This document shows, piece by piece, positions 46,345 through 57,228 of a DNA stretch of 64,000 nt (position 1 is its first letter; each line of letters starts with the position of its first letter). The notes below the pieces were generated by a model, which ran no database searches, was not told the DNA's origin, and saw only the letters and a list, made by a program, of their open reading frames with translations. The stretch covers positions 1 through 64,000 of the forward strand of contig JBBHKE010001342.1 in assembly GCA_037447655.1 (NCBI GenBank). Direction: 5' to 3'. The position numbers and the translations under genes are program-made. Source of the DNA: Zygnema cylindricum. Its lineage: Eukaryota; Streptophyta; Zygnematophyceae; Zygnematales; Zygnemataceae.

Positions 46345-47299
46345 GGGTACATCCCCATGTAAGCGATACTTTGAAAAAGTACTTTGGAATTTAGTGAAGT
46401 GTCCCGTACTACTTTGAAAAGCGTCCCTATGTGAAAAAATGAAATCAGAACTTTGACATGTGACGGTTGTAGACGTAGGTACAACTTTGTGACGGTTGGC
46501 GACGACTACGAAATTGGTGACGCCAACAAAAACAACGTCAGTTGTAGACGTTAACATTTTTGTAATTTTGTGACATGGCAGATGTTTTGGGTTTTGTAAC
46601 ATTGTGACGTCACGCTCACTTGTGACGTCATAGATTCAAGAACTTTCGGCCATGGATACCCGATTTCGTTTTCTCTACTTTTTTCGTTCTACTTGCCATA
46701 AAAATATACATAAAGGTAGTCAAAAGAAATATTTTTCAAATATCTTTTTTTTCATACCAGTTTTGTCGTGCCTCATTCTAAAAAGTGTGAGATAAAAGTG
46801 GTAGTGTGAGAGGGAGAGGGGAGAGGCGACGACGACACAAAATTATGCAAAGGACCCATGAATGAAAGTGGAGGCTCGAGACCCTTGCAAATTTTTTCCC
46901 GTACATGCTCGTCTTTTCCGTACATGCTCGTGACGGGCAGGGAGAAAAATAGTGAGTACTCTCCCTCGTCCCAAAATTTTCCCACTCGTGTGGCGCGTGC
47001 GTGGGTCATTTATAATTCGTTGTTTGGGTGGTACTTTCCTTGAAATCGGGTCGCTAGGTGATTTTCGATGAAGTTTTATGACGGGCTGGATTCTCTTGCC
47101 CAAGGGTCGAAAAAAGGAAAACGCCAAAATGCGTTCACATGACGACAATCATGAAGTACATTCAAAGTATCGACTTGAAGTTTGCTGTATTTTTAAAAAA
47201 TTGATTTTTTTGTACGGCTAAAGTTTTTCTCGTACGGAACTGAGTTCCGGGTGAAAACGACAGATTAAAGTCTATACTTTAATACATCGGGACGTACCC
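46345..47299. mobile_element. PIF/Harbinger-type MITE (H6)
   Basis: 955 bp with ends GGGTACATCCCCATGTA and a GACGTACCC-ending inverted repeat, flanked by TTA on both sides (46342-46344, 47300-47302). Same family as 17526-18485 and 38895-39808. Its left TTA is the right TTA of H5. Confidence 0.88.
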
Positions 47300-47302
47300 T
47301 TA

Positions 47303-47640
47303 GACTGAAATTTGAACGTCAAAATTTGAAGTTCGAAAATTTTGTTAAGGTCAATCAAAAGAATCTCCAACGCGTATGACTGTACGATGAATAGGTACAC
47401 TGCGTTGGATTTTGAGAGTTTGAAATGTCTCCTCATTTCTGCGAGGTTGCGCTATCCGAAGTGCCTCATTTTCTGGAGGCTATCACGACCGTCCGATCGT
47501 GTTTTATGGCGTACGGATGAGTTATGCATTCCCTGGCCAATTTTTCCGACTGTCAAAAGTTTGTGTCTTTTGACATGTTGACAATTTTCGATTCAACATG
47601 TGCCAAAGTGATGTTACCACCGACATTATAGGGTTCAACA
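47303..47640. other. Spacer, no gene seen
   Basis: It starts with a segment (TCAAAATTTGAAG and on) similar to the sequence just left of H3 near 38800-38835, so an older repeat may underlie both sites. Confidence 0.35.
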
Positions 47641-49265
47641 CAGTACAGTAGATCGTGTATCGTTAACAACGTCAATGTTTTCTTCCGCCACTTTAATCAA
47701 CTTTCCTCCGTGCACACGCGTCGAATATTCCGTTTGGGGACTCCCAACCAGAAGGCAATGTCGCATAGTTAAAAAGTAGGTGACCGTAAGCCCATACAAT
47801 ATGCCTATTGTATGCAAAACATACAATATGCCCTTAAGACCCATATTGTATTGGCCGCAAAATGAAATAAAATAGGAACAGGGTTGAGTTGCACATCGAT
47901 CGATAGAGAATTTAACGACATGTCTAAATTTTGAAAAAAAAAATGGACAAGAAAAAATATTTATGTGAGTTTTGAGGGACTTTTTATTTAAACCGTCAGA
48001 TTTGGACGATCGGACGGTCGCTGATCAAAGTAGGCGATTTAAAAAGATCACATGAAAAGCCCATAACACAACTTACGAAAGGACAATCTGTCATATTAGC
48101 GTCTGCAATTTTGAGGGCCACACTAAATAAAGCCTCAAATTGACCAACCAGGCAGTATGGGACGATAAAAAAATAAAAATACCACACTGCCAAAAAAATT
48201 ACCATAACCTACGGACCAACTCCGTTGGTGGCTGTAAAACAACTTTCTGAAAAAGCTATGAACTGTCTGTGAAAAAAATCTCAGTTGCAAAAATGCTTAC
48301 ACTAATATAGGTCACCGTACAAAATTTGACAAATCGTACAAAAATCGAACGTTCACACGGTCGAAACGCGGCTGTCAGATGAATTTGTGTGAACGGGTTT
48401 TTTTATGACATGGTTTTTTTCCCTTTTTAGAACGCACATTCTCATGCATCCTCGGTTACTAAAACTAATTTATTGTATTTTTAACTTAAAAAGGTACAGT
48501 TATGTACGGTCTGACACTGACCGTACACCACTCTATTTAAGAGACAACGTACTTTCATTTTTTACGGTACTTGGAAAATAGCCCTAATTAGAGTAATGAA
48601 AAATATAGAATAAACCACGCTATTTGCGAATTTAAAAAAAACCGGAAAGGAATTAGCCGACACTACGCTAATAGCGATTGGCGGTGTAGTGAACTTGAGA
48701 ACCGCATATAGGCGGTGCAGTGAACTAGAGAACCGCATATAGTGTTTCCTTACATTTTATGCAATGTTGGGATGTTGCCTTAACTGTATTCCTTTCTTTG
48801 GCAGTTTTAAGTTTGTGGCCGGTTTGCTGGATCTGTAATCTACTTTTTTTTTTTTTTCCCGTGGTTCATTCACGGTAGAAATTTTGTTTGGTTGCCCGTC
48901 CACGTTTTCTTTTTTTTCCCGGTTTTTTTTCCCACGGAATGTCATCCTACGCCGTGTCAGTTCGCTAAAAAATTTCGTCCGGCGGCGTGCGCTGTACTTT
49001 GATCTTACGTCAGATTCGGACGTTCGTACAGGAGTGTGCACGACGCACACACATACAGTGCCTACGTTGCGCGAGTTTTGTGCAAAGTTTTGTGCGCTTA
49101 CCAAAGGCCTACCATAAAAAAGCCTACTTTTGAACTATGCAATGTCGCCTTAAATATCCATCGCAACCGTCAGATTCGTAAGCTGAAAAGTGTGCACAGA
49201 AAAACAAATTTAAGTGGCGGAAAAAACATTGACGTTAACAACAATACATGGTATACTGGACAGTA
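47641..49265. mobile_element. ACTACACC-family MITE relative split by a hAT element (X4)
   Basis: The left part (47641-47763) and right part (49140-49265) form the two inverted arms of one MITE. Both carry AACGTCAATGTTTT and CCGCCACTT (inverted on the right), and GTGTGCAC words. The middle is the hAT element 47764-49139. Without the insert the MITE would be about 240 bp, like its relatives. Confidence 0.8.
47764..49139. mobile_element. hAT-type non-autonomous element with 8-bp target duplication (copy B)
   Basis: The ends CATAGTTAAAAAGTAGG and CCTACTTTTGAACTATG are inverted. The 8-mer CAATGTCG stands on both sides (47756-47763, 49140-49147), an exact hAT-type target duplication. The subterminal CAATATGCCTATTGTATG block matches copies A and C. 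The 1376-bp interior shows no transposase. Confidence 0.9.
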
Positions 49266-49402
49266 AACTGTACTGTACTGTAGCGGGTGACGACTTGACG
49301 AGCATGGAGTCTCCCCTTCGACTACCAATTTGAGTGGCAGCCAAAATCCTGAACCCTCCGTTGTTTGCAACCCTCGTTCCGGACTGATGATTCACTCGAG
49401 CC

Positions 49403-49490
49403 TTCTATAAATACTGTGTAACCGTGCAGCGTTGTAGCAGATGTTGGAAGCGGCCGCCTGTGGCCGCATGGAGCTGAAATATCTTTGGTG
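49403..49490 (+). promoter_or_regulatory. Candidate TATA box and 5' leader of the gene at 51607
   Basis: CTATAAATA at 49406-49414 is a good plant TATA box. A GC-richer leader follows, with a possible donor TTTG/GTGAGA at 49486. A possible acceptor, TGTGGCAG, lies just before the start codon at 51607, which would make a long leader intron. An upstream ATG in the leader soon meets a stop if spliced this way. Confidence 0.4.
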
Positions 49491-51591
49491 AGAATTTACT
49501 GTCCTTGTTTTTAAGCATGAGGATGTGTATGTGTCTCTTGGTTGCGGAGCTTTTGGTTTTATAGCTGGCGAGAATGATGAACTCGATTAGATGCATGATG
49601 TCAGTCCGCTGACGCTGAATAGAAAACCGTCGAGGCAATAATCCATTCTTTCTGACTCGCCAAATATAGATGTGCTGTGATATGGAGCAGTTTGTGAAAG
49701 TTTAATAAACCTGAATTATAATGTCTGATTATGAGTTCTCTATTTTCTTGCAATCTTGTCATGCGTCAAAAATCCGCAGGTTGGTGTATTTGTAATCCAC
49801 CCTGCCTATGAGTATGGCGCAAAAGTATTTTGCAGGTCCTGCTTTTTTTCTCACCGCGTTGTCATCTGTGAGATGTTGCTGTACTGCAGGACAATTGTAG
49901 CTGTATTCTCTACTTTCGTTTTACAGCGTTTTAACGCGTAACTCTGTATATAACTGTTTGATTTACTATGCTAGCCATAAGTTTCTTATCTGCTGCCACG
50001 TTAATCTTTTCTGTTTTGTCCCCCAGATCTCTTTTTCGCAACCTCAGTTGCTGAAGGTACGAGGCAAGATGTAGTCATCTTTACTGAGCGTTTGAGGTCA
50101 GTGTTTTCCTTTATCTTTGTTTGTACTTTGTGTGGGACATGTTTGAGGTTGTTTCAGGATACCTTGCATGTATATGCGTTTTGAAGTTCAAAGGATGTTA
50201 AAATACTGCAACAAAATGAAGTCTCGTACTTCTGATTACCTATGATTTAAGTCACTGATGAACTTCAAAGATTCCGTGCTATATGTAAAGGTCCGCAATG
50301 ATGTTTGTAATTAATACATGTTAGACTACGGAGGTAGCTTTGCTGCCTGTGAGGTACAATTTTTTCCACCTTCTGAGCGGATCGATGGTTTATGCGAATT
50401 TTTCCCAATATATATTTTCCCAGAGTTGCTAGGCAGCATTTTCTGGTCTGAGTTTTTCAATATTTTTTAGGCAGTATGTTCGCTGCACCAGTGCTGTGAT
50501 TATAATCATATTCCTCGTACTGAGTGCCTAATACGCATGACAGACTCTATCACCCATAGAATATGAGCGCTGGTTGCTGTTGCTGACTTTCCCTTCATGT
50601 GTTTTCAATACGGGAACTATGCCCTACGGCTTGTATGCTTCAACAATGTCGTTATACCAGTTTTTTTCTACTTTTTTGTACTCTGTGGCTAGTCTCTTAC
50701 CCCTGGCAGTTCACATTTTTGAATCGGTGGTTCAGACCATGATCCTCTGTTCTAGTTTGCTGCCTACATTGAAAGCCCCAAGTTAACCTTTGTGGCAGCG
50801 GCCAGACAACCGTAGAGTTGTTTCCACGGTGCTGGCAGTGTTTAACATGCCAGCCCTACTATTCAGCAACTCACACTTTTAAATTCTTTGGAATATTCCT
50901 CGTGGTTAGCAGGCCTGTCATCTAAGCTAACGCTTGCATCTGCTGCCTTTATTTGCCAGGATAATACTACGGGAATCATGGAGGATAATGACCCTCGCTT
51001 CACTCAGCAACTGCAGGCGTAGTACGCCATGTAGTTTTGCACGAGTTTCGTGAGATCCCTGAATTTTCTGCGACTTTTCTTTCCGTATCTCCTGGGTAAG
51101 GTAATCGTTTTTTCACCATTGCGTGTATTCCGTCAGGTCGTTAGAGAGCCAACGAAAGGGAAATGACGAATCCAATCATCATCCGTTACCAATCTGAATA
51201 CCGTGATGTTTACATGAGGCTGTTTCTGATCCCCTTTTGGCCCTCTTTATTATAGAATGTAATTATGTCATGAGGCCGAACAGATGTATATGTAGATTCT
51301 ATTTGTCCAAGGCTGCTACTGTAGCTGATATAAACAGTTCATGTCTCAGGCAATGATATGGGAATGATGAACGCAGTTGGTCCGTGTTTCTGACCTTCTG
51401 AAGATAACCCCCTGCTTTTTGCCAACTGACCCATGCTATTGCCGAGGCCTATTTTGGCTAGCTCATGAATATGACTCCTTTCTGCTATGAGCTTTTGGAT
51501 CAAAGACATCAATTTTTCATTTGGTTTCTGCTCTTTTTCTCTGGAAATGTTGGAGCTAACATGATATAACTTTAATCGCTTCAATTGTGGC
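49491..51591 (+). other. Possible leader intron, no coding gene recognised
   Basis: T-rich sequence with donor- and acceptor-like words (for example CCCCCAG at 50021-50027 and TTTGCCAG at 50953-50960). No frame shows a known family. A minus-strand frame at 51339-51584 lacks support. Confidence 0.35.
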
Positions 51592-51606
51592 AGGTAACGT
51601 GCAGTA

Positions 51607-52401
51607 ATGCGGACGTCAAATTTCGTGGGATGTTTGGATTTAAATTATTACTTTGCAGTAACTGTGTTCGTTTTATTCTCTGCTTGTGCGGTGGACTCCA
51701 GTAATGGAAACGAGCTCAAGCAGTTACATGAGAATGTCCACGTGGCATGTAGTGCTTGTCAGAGCTTTGTTCGGATTGTGACTCGCGCAATTCAATCACC
51801 TAATGCTCAACTGTCTGGGCACCTGGTTCAAGAGCAGGATTTGGCAGGAGTAATGAGGAGGGTTCAATATACACACAGCATGGCCTATGCAAATGACCTC
51901 CTCGATATTTTATGCACTAGTCCTGCTCTCCGTCAGTTACGAATTCGCAAAGGCTGGTTTGGGATGCCAGAATTTGGGTATGATGATGTACCTGTGTATC
52001 ACAATTCTCCTCCTTCAGGTGATAAGGACCTGCTGTTAGCTTGCAGTTTTGCAACAGAAACCAGGCAACGTGCAATTTTAGTTCCTTCTCTGGCTGATCT
52101 TGCACGGAAGTATCCTCTGGGTGAGGTGGAGGCCATTGTTTGTTCACAGGTTCTTCAATCGTGTGCTCATAAGCTAACGCCGAAGACCATGTTGGGAGCA
52201 ATGCTCTATTCCTCGGTTGTGCAAGACCCTACTGTGATTCTGCGGCTCTTGCCCCTGCTTGCTGTTATTCTTCTAGTTATAGCTTGTATTTTGCCTGCAA
52301 GCTGTTACAGTAGAGTATGTGGGGGAAAACTTCTTTCAGAACCCGTAGGAACAAATATGAGGATAACAAGACTTCGGCGTTCGTTAAAGAAGTATACGTG
52401 A
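51607..52401 (+). CDS. Secreted or membrane saposin/Canopy-like protein
   Basis: A single-exon frame of 264 residues. Residues about 14-29 are hydrophobic (signal peptide or anchor) and about 210-232 form a membrane segment, followed by a short basic tail (RLRRSLKKY). Between them six cysteines stand at 48, 51, 103, 146, 179 and 186. The pattern CxxC, LLDILC, LLLAC and C-x6-C is that of saposin-like Canopy (DUF3456-type) proteins, ER factors that help fold or export receptors. A loop at 113-140 is not typical. The C-terminal anchor is unusual for Canopy, which often ends in an ER signal. The family call rests on the cysteine pattern and is an inference. The start follows an in-frame TAA a few codons upstream. 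Confidence 0.7.
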   Translation: MRTSNFVGCLDLNYYFAVTVFVLFSACAVDSSNGNELKQLHENVHVACSACQSFVRIVTRAIQSPNAQLSGHLVQEQDLAGVMRRVQYTHSMAYANDLLDILCTSPALRQLRIRKGWFGMPEFGYDDVPVYHNSPPSGDKDLLLACSFATETRQRAILVPSLADLARKYPLGEVEAIVCSQVLQSCAHKLTPKTMLGAMLYSSVVQDPTVILRLLPLLAVILLVIACILPASCYSRVCGGKLLSEPVGTNMRITRLRRSLKKYT

Positions 52402-53233
52402 CAAGGTTTTTCTTTTGGACATGTGGCTGTAAATACTATATTTTTTCACAAAGTGACTTTTTGTGAATATTGGTTAACTTTTTGGTTTTTCCATCCTTTT
52501 TGTAAATGCCATTATCTGTGAGCTGGTAGTTTGTATGTCGATGAGAACTCTCTTGTTTGGCTGTTTTGTGATGGAGTACATTCAGAACAATATGCTGAGG
52601 TGTTTCATTTCTCATGAAAGCAAGATTTTATTTTCTTCGCATCTAGACTGATAAACTAGAAGGTAACTTGAGAAATAAATAAAGCATCTCGAAAATGGAA
52701 GAGAAAGGCTGAACAAGGATGCATCAGTGGCAGATGCTTTTAGATTAAAACACATCTTTCAATAGCCTTTCCAAAAACAACATCAGAGCAGATCATTTTC
52801 AACCGAAAAATAATGAAGGTGACATGGTTTTAAATTATTTGGCCTCATTCTCAAAACAATATGTAACATAATATGGCAGTAAGTAATATATGGTCTGTGA
52901 AGGTACGTTTCAAAAGAATTTACAATATTTTTCTTGAGAACAAATAAAATTATAGAAGCGCCTACATAGTACATACTATGTATGTGATGTGTGTACATAC
53001 CCCAGCCCATCATGTCAACTTGACCTTTGATATTTTCAACAATGACTGATGATAAGATTTGTTTCTACCCAACGCCAGCAATATCAAAATTCACGGGGAA
53101 AGAACCAGAATCAAATAAAAGTGGACGCAAACTGCCGGTAATAATTGCTGGTAAGACAGTTACTCATATAGTACATCGAGTAGCATACATTTACAGTCTA
53201 AGTTCGTTAGTTTTCTCGCCCGTGGAGTGCAGG
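52402..53233. other. 3' flank of the 51607 gene, no other gene seen
   Basis: AATAAATAAAG at 52673-52683 could serve as its polyadenylation signal, about 275 bp past the stop codon. Nothing else recognised. Confidence 0.4.
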
Positions 53234-53280
53234 GTGTGCAGGTCTCTTACACGAGGCGAAATGCGCCGAGACCTGCACAC
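53234..53280. repeat. Perfect short hairpin
   Basis: GTGTGCAGGTCTC (53234-53246) and GAGACCTGCACAC (53268-53280) pair perfectly around a 21-nt loop. No T-run follows. Function unknown. Confidence 0.8.
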
Positions 53281-53741
53281 TTTGCAAAATACCGCCCGGG
53301 TACCGCGGATTATTAGGGTCATAGGGTTGCTGGTTGTGTTTTTTTTTATTAAAAAAAAACATGAATGAGAAAAAAACCCTAAACATATTTATACTTGGGA
53401 CGCGGCGCGAGGCGTCGTAAAGCGAAATTGGAGTGAAAGGAGTGCAGGGCGACGTGGACCCCCTCACACGCGACCTTCACACCTAAAAACGCTCGATTCA
53501 GATGCGTATCACATCAAATTGGTACCCAATTGCGGCCAACCAGAGGTACAGGTTGCTACCCGACTTGTAAGGTTTAACGTTCCAATTTTTTTATTTCCTC
53601 GATACGATTTGTCGATACCAATGTGATGCAATGGGCCAATCCGATTCTGAAGTCCCGATCCAAATCCAATATCCAGTCATCCAATGCATCCAAACCGTAA
53701 AACCTTAAACGCAAAACACACCTTCAATTTTAAACTTTCGC

Positions 53742-53945
53742 CTGAGGGGGAGAGGGAGGGGGAAGGGAGAGAGAGGGAGAGAGAGGGAGGGGGAGGGGGG
53801 GAGAGGGGTGGGGGAGGGAGGGAGAGGGAAGAGGGAGGGAGAAGCTAAGAGGGAGAAAAGAGGAAAGAGGGAGGGAGGGATGGACGGGGCAAGAGAGAGG
53901 AAGAGGAGAGAGGGGGAGACAGCGAGAAAAGTGGAGAGAGAGGAG
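53742..53945. repeat. GA-rich purine tract
   Basis: About 200 bp of GGGAGAGAGG-type sequence. Frames here are low-complexity. Confidence 0.9.
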
Positions 53946-54825
53946 GAGATGGTGACCAGCGCTCCTTGTCTTCTCCTTACCTCTCTCACTCCCGTGTCTC
54001 CGTACAATGACCTTGACTTGTCAAATTAGTGAGGTACCTTCCACCTTCCTCTTGGATTCGTGTGTTGTTAAACCTTTTATATATTTGCTATTAGTGAAGC
54101 AATTGGTATTCATAACTTAACAATCTAGAGTGAAATTGACGCTTGGCATTGGCCACGAAGGCAACATCATCGGGCATATTTCCGCAAACTTTTGTATGGG
54201 TAAGCTTCATACTTCTCATACGTTGTACATTGTGGGTAAGCTTCATACTTCTCATAAGTTATACGTCGTGGAGTTACCCAGGGGGGTAAAGTTTTCGTTA
54301 TGGAGAAGAAATGAAGATCGAGATGGATAAGTTGTTGAAAAAGGGTGAGATAAAACTTTCGAATAAGACGCACGCGCACAAATTTTCATTGTTCACATGG
54401 AGAATAACTCACTCCGCGTGTGTATGGACGTCAATATGAAAAGAGGTTTTTAACGTCGTTAACAATTCATATTTGTTAAACACCTGTTATAAAAACTGGA
54501 TGAAGCTTATATTGACATTGAGTTATAATTTGAACAAATTGGATAGTTAATCCAACAAATAAGAAATTCTAAGGAAATAAAAATTGCCAAAAAAAATGTA
54601 CAAATTTGGTACAACTACAATACACACCATTTATTGCAAGCGTAAAGTGAAAAATTCACCGCAATAACATATTAGAAAATAAAAAATCCTGAATTTTCTA
54701 AAATTAAAACTTAAGGATCAAAACCATCAAAAGTTGATAATAAATTCATTTAATTATTATGAACGTTTGAAATCATTATAACAAGATAAAGCTCACTATA
54801 TTAGGCTTTTAAAATTTGGAATCAA
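53946..54825. other. AT-rich spacer, no gene seen
   Basis: One short direct repeat, GGTAAGCTTCATACTTCTCAT at 54199 and 54235 (period about 36 bp). No gene or known element. Confidence 0.4.
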
Positions 54826-55050
54826 TCTACACCCCTAGTCGTTATTAGTGTTATAGTTTTTTTCGCCACTTAAAAAAACTTTTCTCCATGAACACTCTTT
54901 GGATTGTCAATCGGAGGCCGCCAATAGGAAGGTGAGAATCTTGCTCTCCAATAGCAACCTTTGGAATAACAATCCGAGAAGTGTGCACGAAAAAAAGATA
55001 TTTTAAGTGGGGAAAAAAACTTTAAAACTAACAACGATAAGATTTGTAGT
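54826..55050. mobile_element. MITE of the ACTACACC family (X3)
   Basis: The left arm has TCGCCACTTAAA and CTTTTCTCCATGAACACT blocks and the right arm their approximate complements, as in X1 and X2. The ends are worn (TCTACACC, TTTGTAGT). Confidence 0.75.
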
Positions 55051-55799
55051 TCTCGTCTGTTTCCCTCACTTCAATAAAATTTTAGATGGTTCCATAACTT
55101 AGTCAAATATTGGAAAAGAGTATAAAAAAAATTGAAAAAATAGCAGTTTGCCCAACAAAAATAACTTCTCAACAAACCGTTCGGCTATCGAAAGACACTT
55201 CTCGGCACCGTAGAAAACATTTTGTATAAGTCGTCAATCAAATGATATTGGGAATTGCGGCAAACAAAAAAAATTGTTGAATCTAATTTTGGTGGTGATT
55301 AAAGTGGTAGTAATATTTAGGATTTGCTTGATATTTTTGTGCGCTGAAAACAAAAAGACCGAAAGGGTTTTTCTTTTGGTTTGTAGTTTATAGTATAAAA
55401 ATACTTTTGCCGTATGGATTTAATGTAACGATTTTTTTTTTAGTACGTTTATTTGCCTCGTTTTGATATGTAATGTGATGTTCGGTATACGTGTTTTTAC
55501 GAAGAATCATAACTACATACTACACACACGTGTGCTATAGTACATTACTACATACAACCACTCCATATTTTTTTGTTTTGTTATCCTCTCCTACTCCACG
55601 TTCCCTCTTCGTGGAATGAAACTTCACCATCTTTGGTGTTAAAAGAAGGTCATGGAAAAATGTTTTTCTTGACTATCTGTTCTCTAAAGTTGGTAAAAAG
55701 TCGAGATAGTAAAGGCAAAAAAACGAAATCAGCGAAGCCGTGACTCAAGTTTAAGATAAATCACGTCGACATTATCACAAACATGCATGATGTCGACAA

Positions 55800-56040
55800 T
55801 TCACAAAAAAAACTACACCGTGAATCGCTTGTAGTGTACAAAAATTATTAATGTAAAGAAACAATTAGTGTTGTTAACTCTATTTTGGGTTTAAGGGCCT
55901 TACCGCAACAAAACATTAACGCTAATTTATACATCTAACACTAATTTGGAAAATGTAGCCTACTCACATAGTCAACGTTTGAACATGTGAGAACTTCGTC
56001 TTTATTACTAGGAATCAAATCTGATCGTTCTTTCGCGTGT
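55800..56040. repeat. MITE fragments
   Basis: ACTACACCGTGAATCGCTT at 55812 opens a MITE-like stretch. From 55966 a segment matches the right arm of the element at 728-1360 (TCACATAGTC, then GAATCAAATCTGAT). The right border of either is unclear. Confidence 0.5.
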
Positions 56041-56282
56041 CAACGACACTCATAGCCTATTCCCAACAAGAGCATTTGTAATTTTTTGCCCATTCCGATG
56101 ATTTTCCAAGAACTCGTCCGAAAACGGGTCTTGTTCACACCAAAATTCTGGCACGTAACTCCGATTGACGGTGTCTTGTGACATGTCACACGCTTTGACG
56201 TCATCAAACAAATGCGCGAAAACAAACCTGTAGTTTTTCAAACTTACTAATGTTCAAAGGACGACGACAATGGTTCAAACTG

Positions 56283-56588
56283 CATAGCTCAAAAGTAGGT
56301 GAAAGTAGGCCCAAACAATATGCCTATTGTATGTAAAACATACAATATGACCTTAAGACCAATATTGTATTCGGACCAATTTGGACCAATTAAAACATTC
56401 GGACCAAAAATTGGACCAATTAAAACATTCGGACTAAACATTTTTATTTACACTGTCAGATTCGGACGATCGGACTGTCGCTGATCAAAGTAGCGATTTA
56501 AGAAGATCACATGAAAAGCCCATAACACAACTTACGATAAAGGCGTCGACCAAAGGCCTACCATAAAAACGACTACTTTTGAACTATG
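56283..56588. mobile_element. hAT-type non-autonomous element (copy C)
   Basis: The ends CATAGCTCAAAAGTAGG and CTACTTTTGAACTATG are inverted. It shares the CAATATGCCTATTGTATG block with copies A and B. At 306 bp it is the shortest copy. The flanks share only TCAAA, slightly offset. Confidence 0.75.
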
Positions 56589-57228
56589 GCTCAAAGTCTT
56601 ACAGATTTTTCGAGCGAAAACAACGAAATAGCAGTTCAGATATTGTTTTTGCTACGTCAACTTTCGGGTTACCGTTGATCTGTTTCAAAGAAATACGCTA
56701 CTTTAACCCGACTTCAATATCCCCCGATATTTTGAGGAAGTTAGTTTGTACGGTTTTCCCAAAATTTCCGAAAACAAAAAAGTCGGTGCTCGGAAATCCG
56801 TACATTATTCAAACGCCCGTCTGATGCGGAAGTGAATTTTTTTTCGGTGGGAACAGGTTTTCACTTTCCCGTCTCGATGCCTTTATTTGACACTTTTTAT
56901 GGTACGTTTTTACGAGAAAAAGAGCCGTTTTAGTACGAACCGACACTTTCTGTATACATACCATCTAAAACCCACCAAATTTGGAGTCATTTACGCTAAT
57001 TAAACCGTACTTATCCTAAAGTCAAGAGAAGATTAATATTATTTATTATACTAGTAAATCAAGGCACGTTACACGGGTATGGACAGTGTCCTGTTTATCA
57101 AAACGTCTTAGTCTGATTTTACTATTCAAGTCATCCGTACGGATATTTGTAGATGCGACCCAAACGAACACAACGATTGACGAAAATAATTTACGACACG
57201 AAATTGTATGTTGATATTTGTGTATTTT
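56589..57228. other. Spacer, no gene seen
   Basis: No supported frame; scattered short MITE-like words (ACGCTAATTAAACC at 56993). Confidence 0.35.

Noticed and set aside
50945-51020. Possible small coding exon after TTTGCCAG (MEDNDPRFTQQLQ)
   Set aside because: It soon meets stops and joins in no frame with the 51607 gene; kept as possible untranslated leader only.
51339-51584. Minus-strand frame of 81 codons opposite the leader of the 51607 gene
   Set aside because: Polar and plausible in composition, but no family motif, splice context or polyadenylation support.
53027-53368. Plus-strand frame of 112 codons
   Set aside because: It includes a perfect DNA hairpin and a homopolymer-rich end; no conserved motif.
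53705-54029. Frames on both strands over a purine tract
   Set aside because: Low complexity only; no family motif outside the tract.
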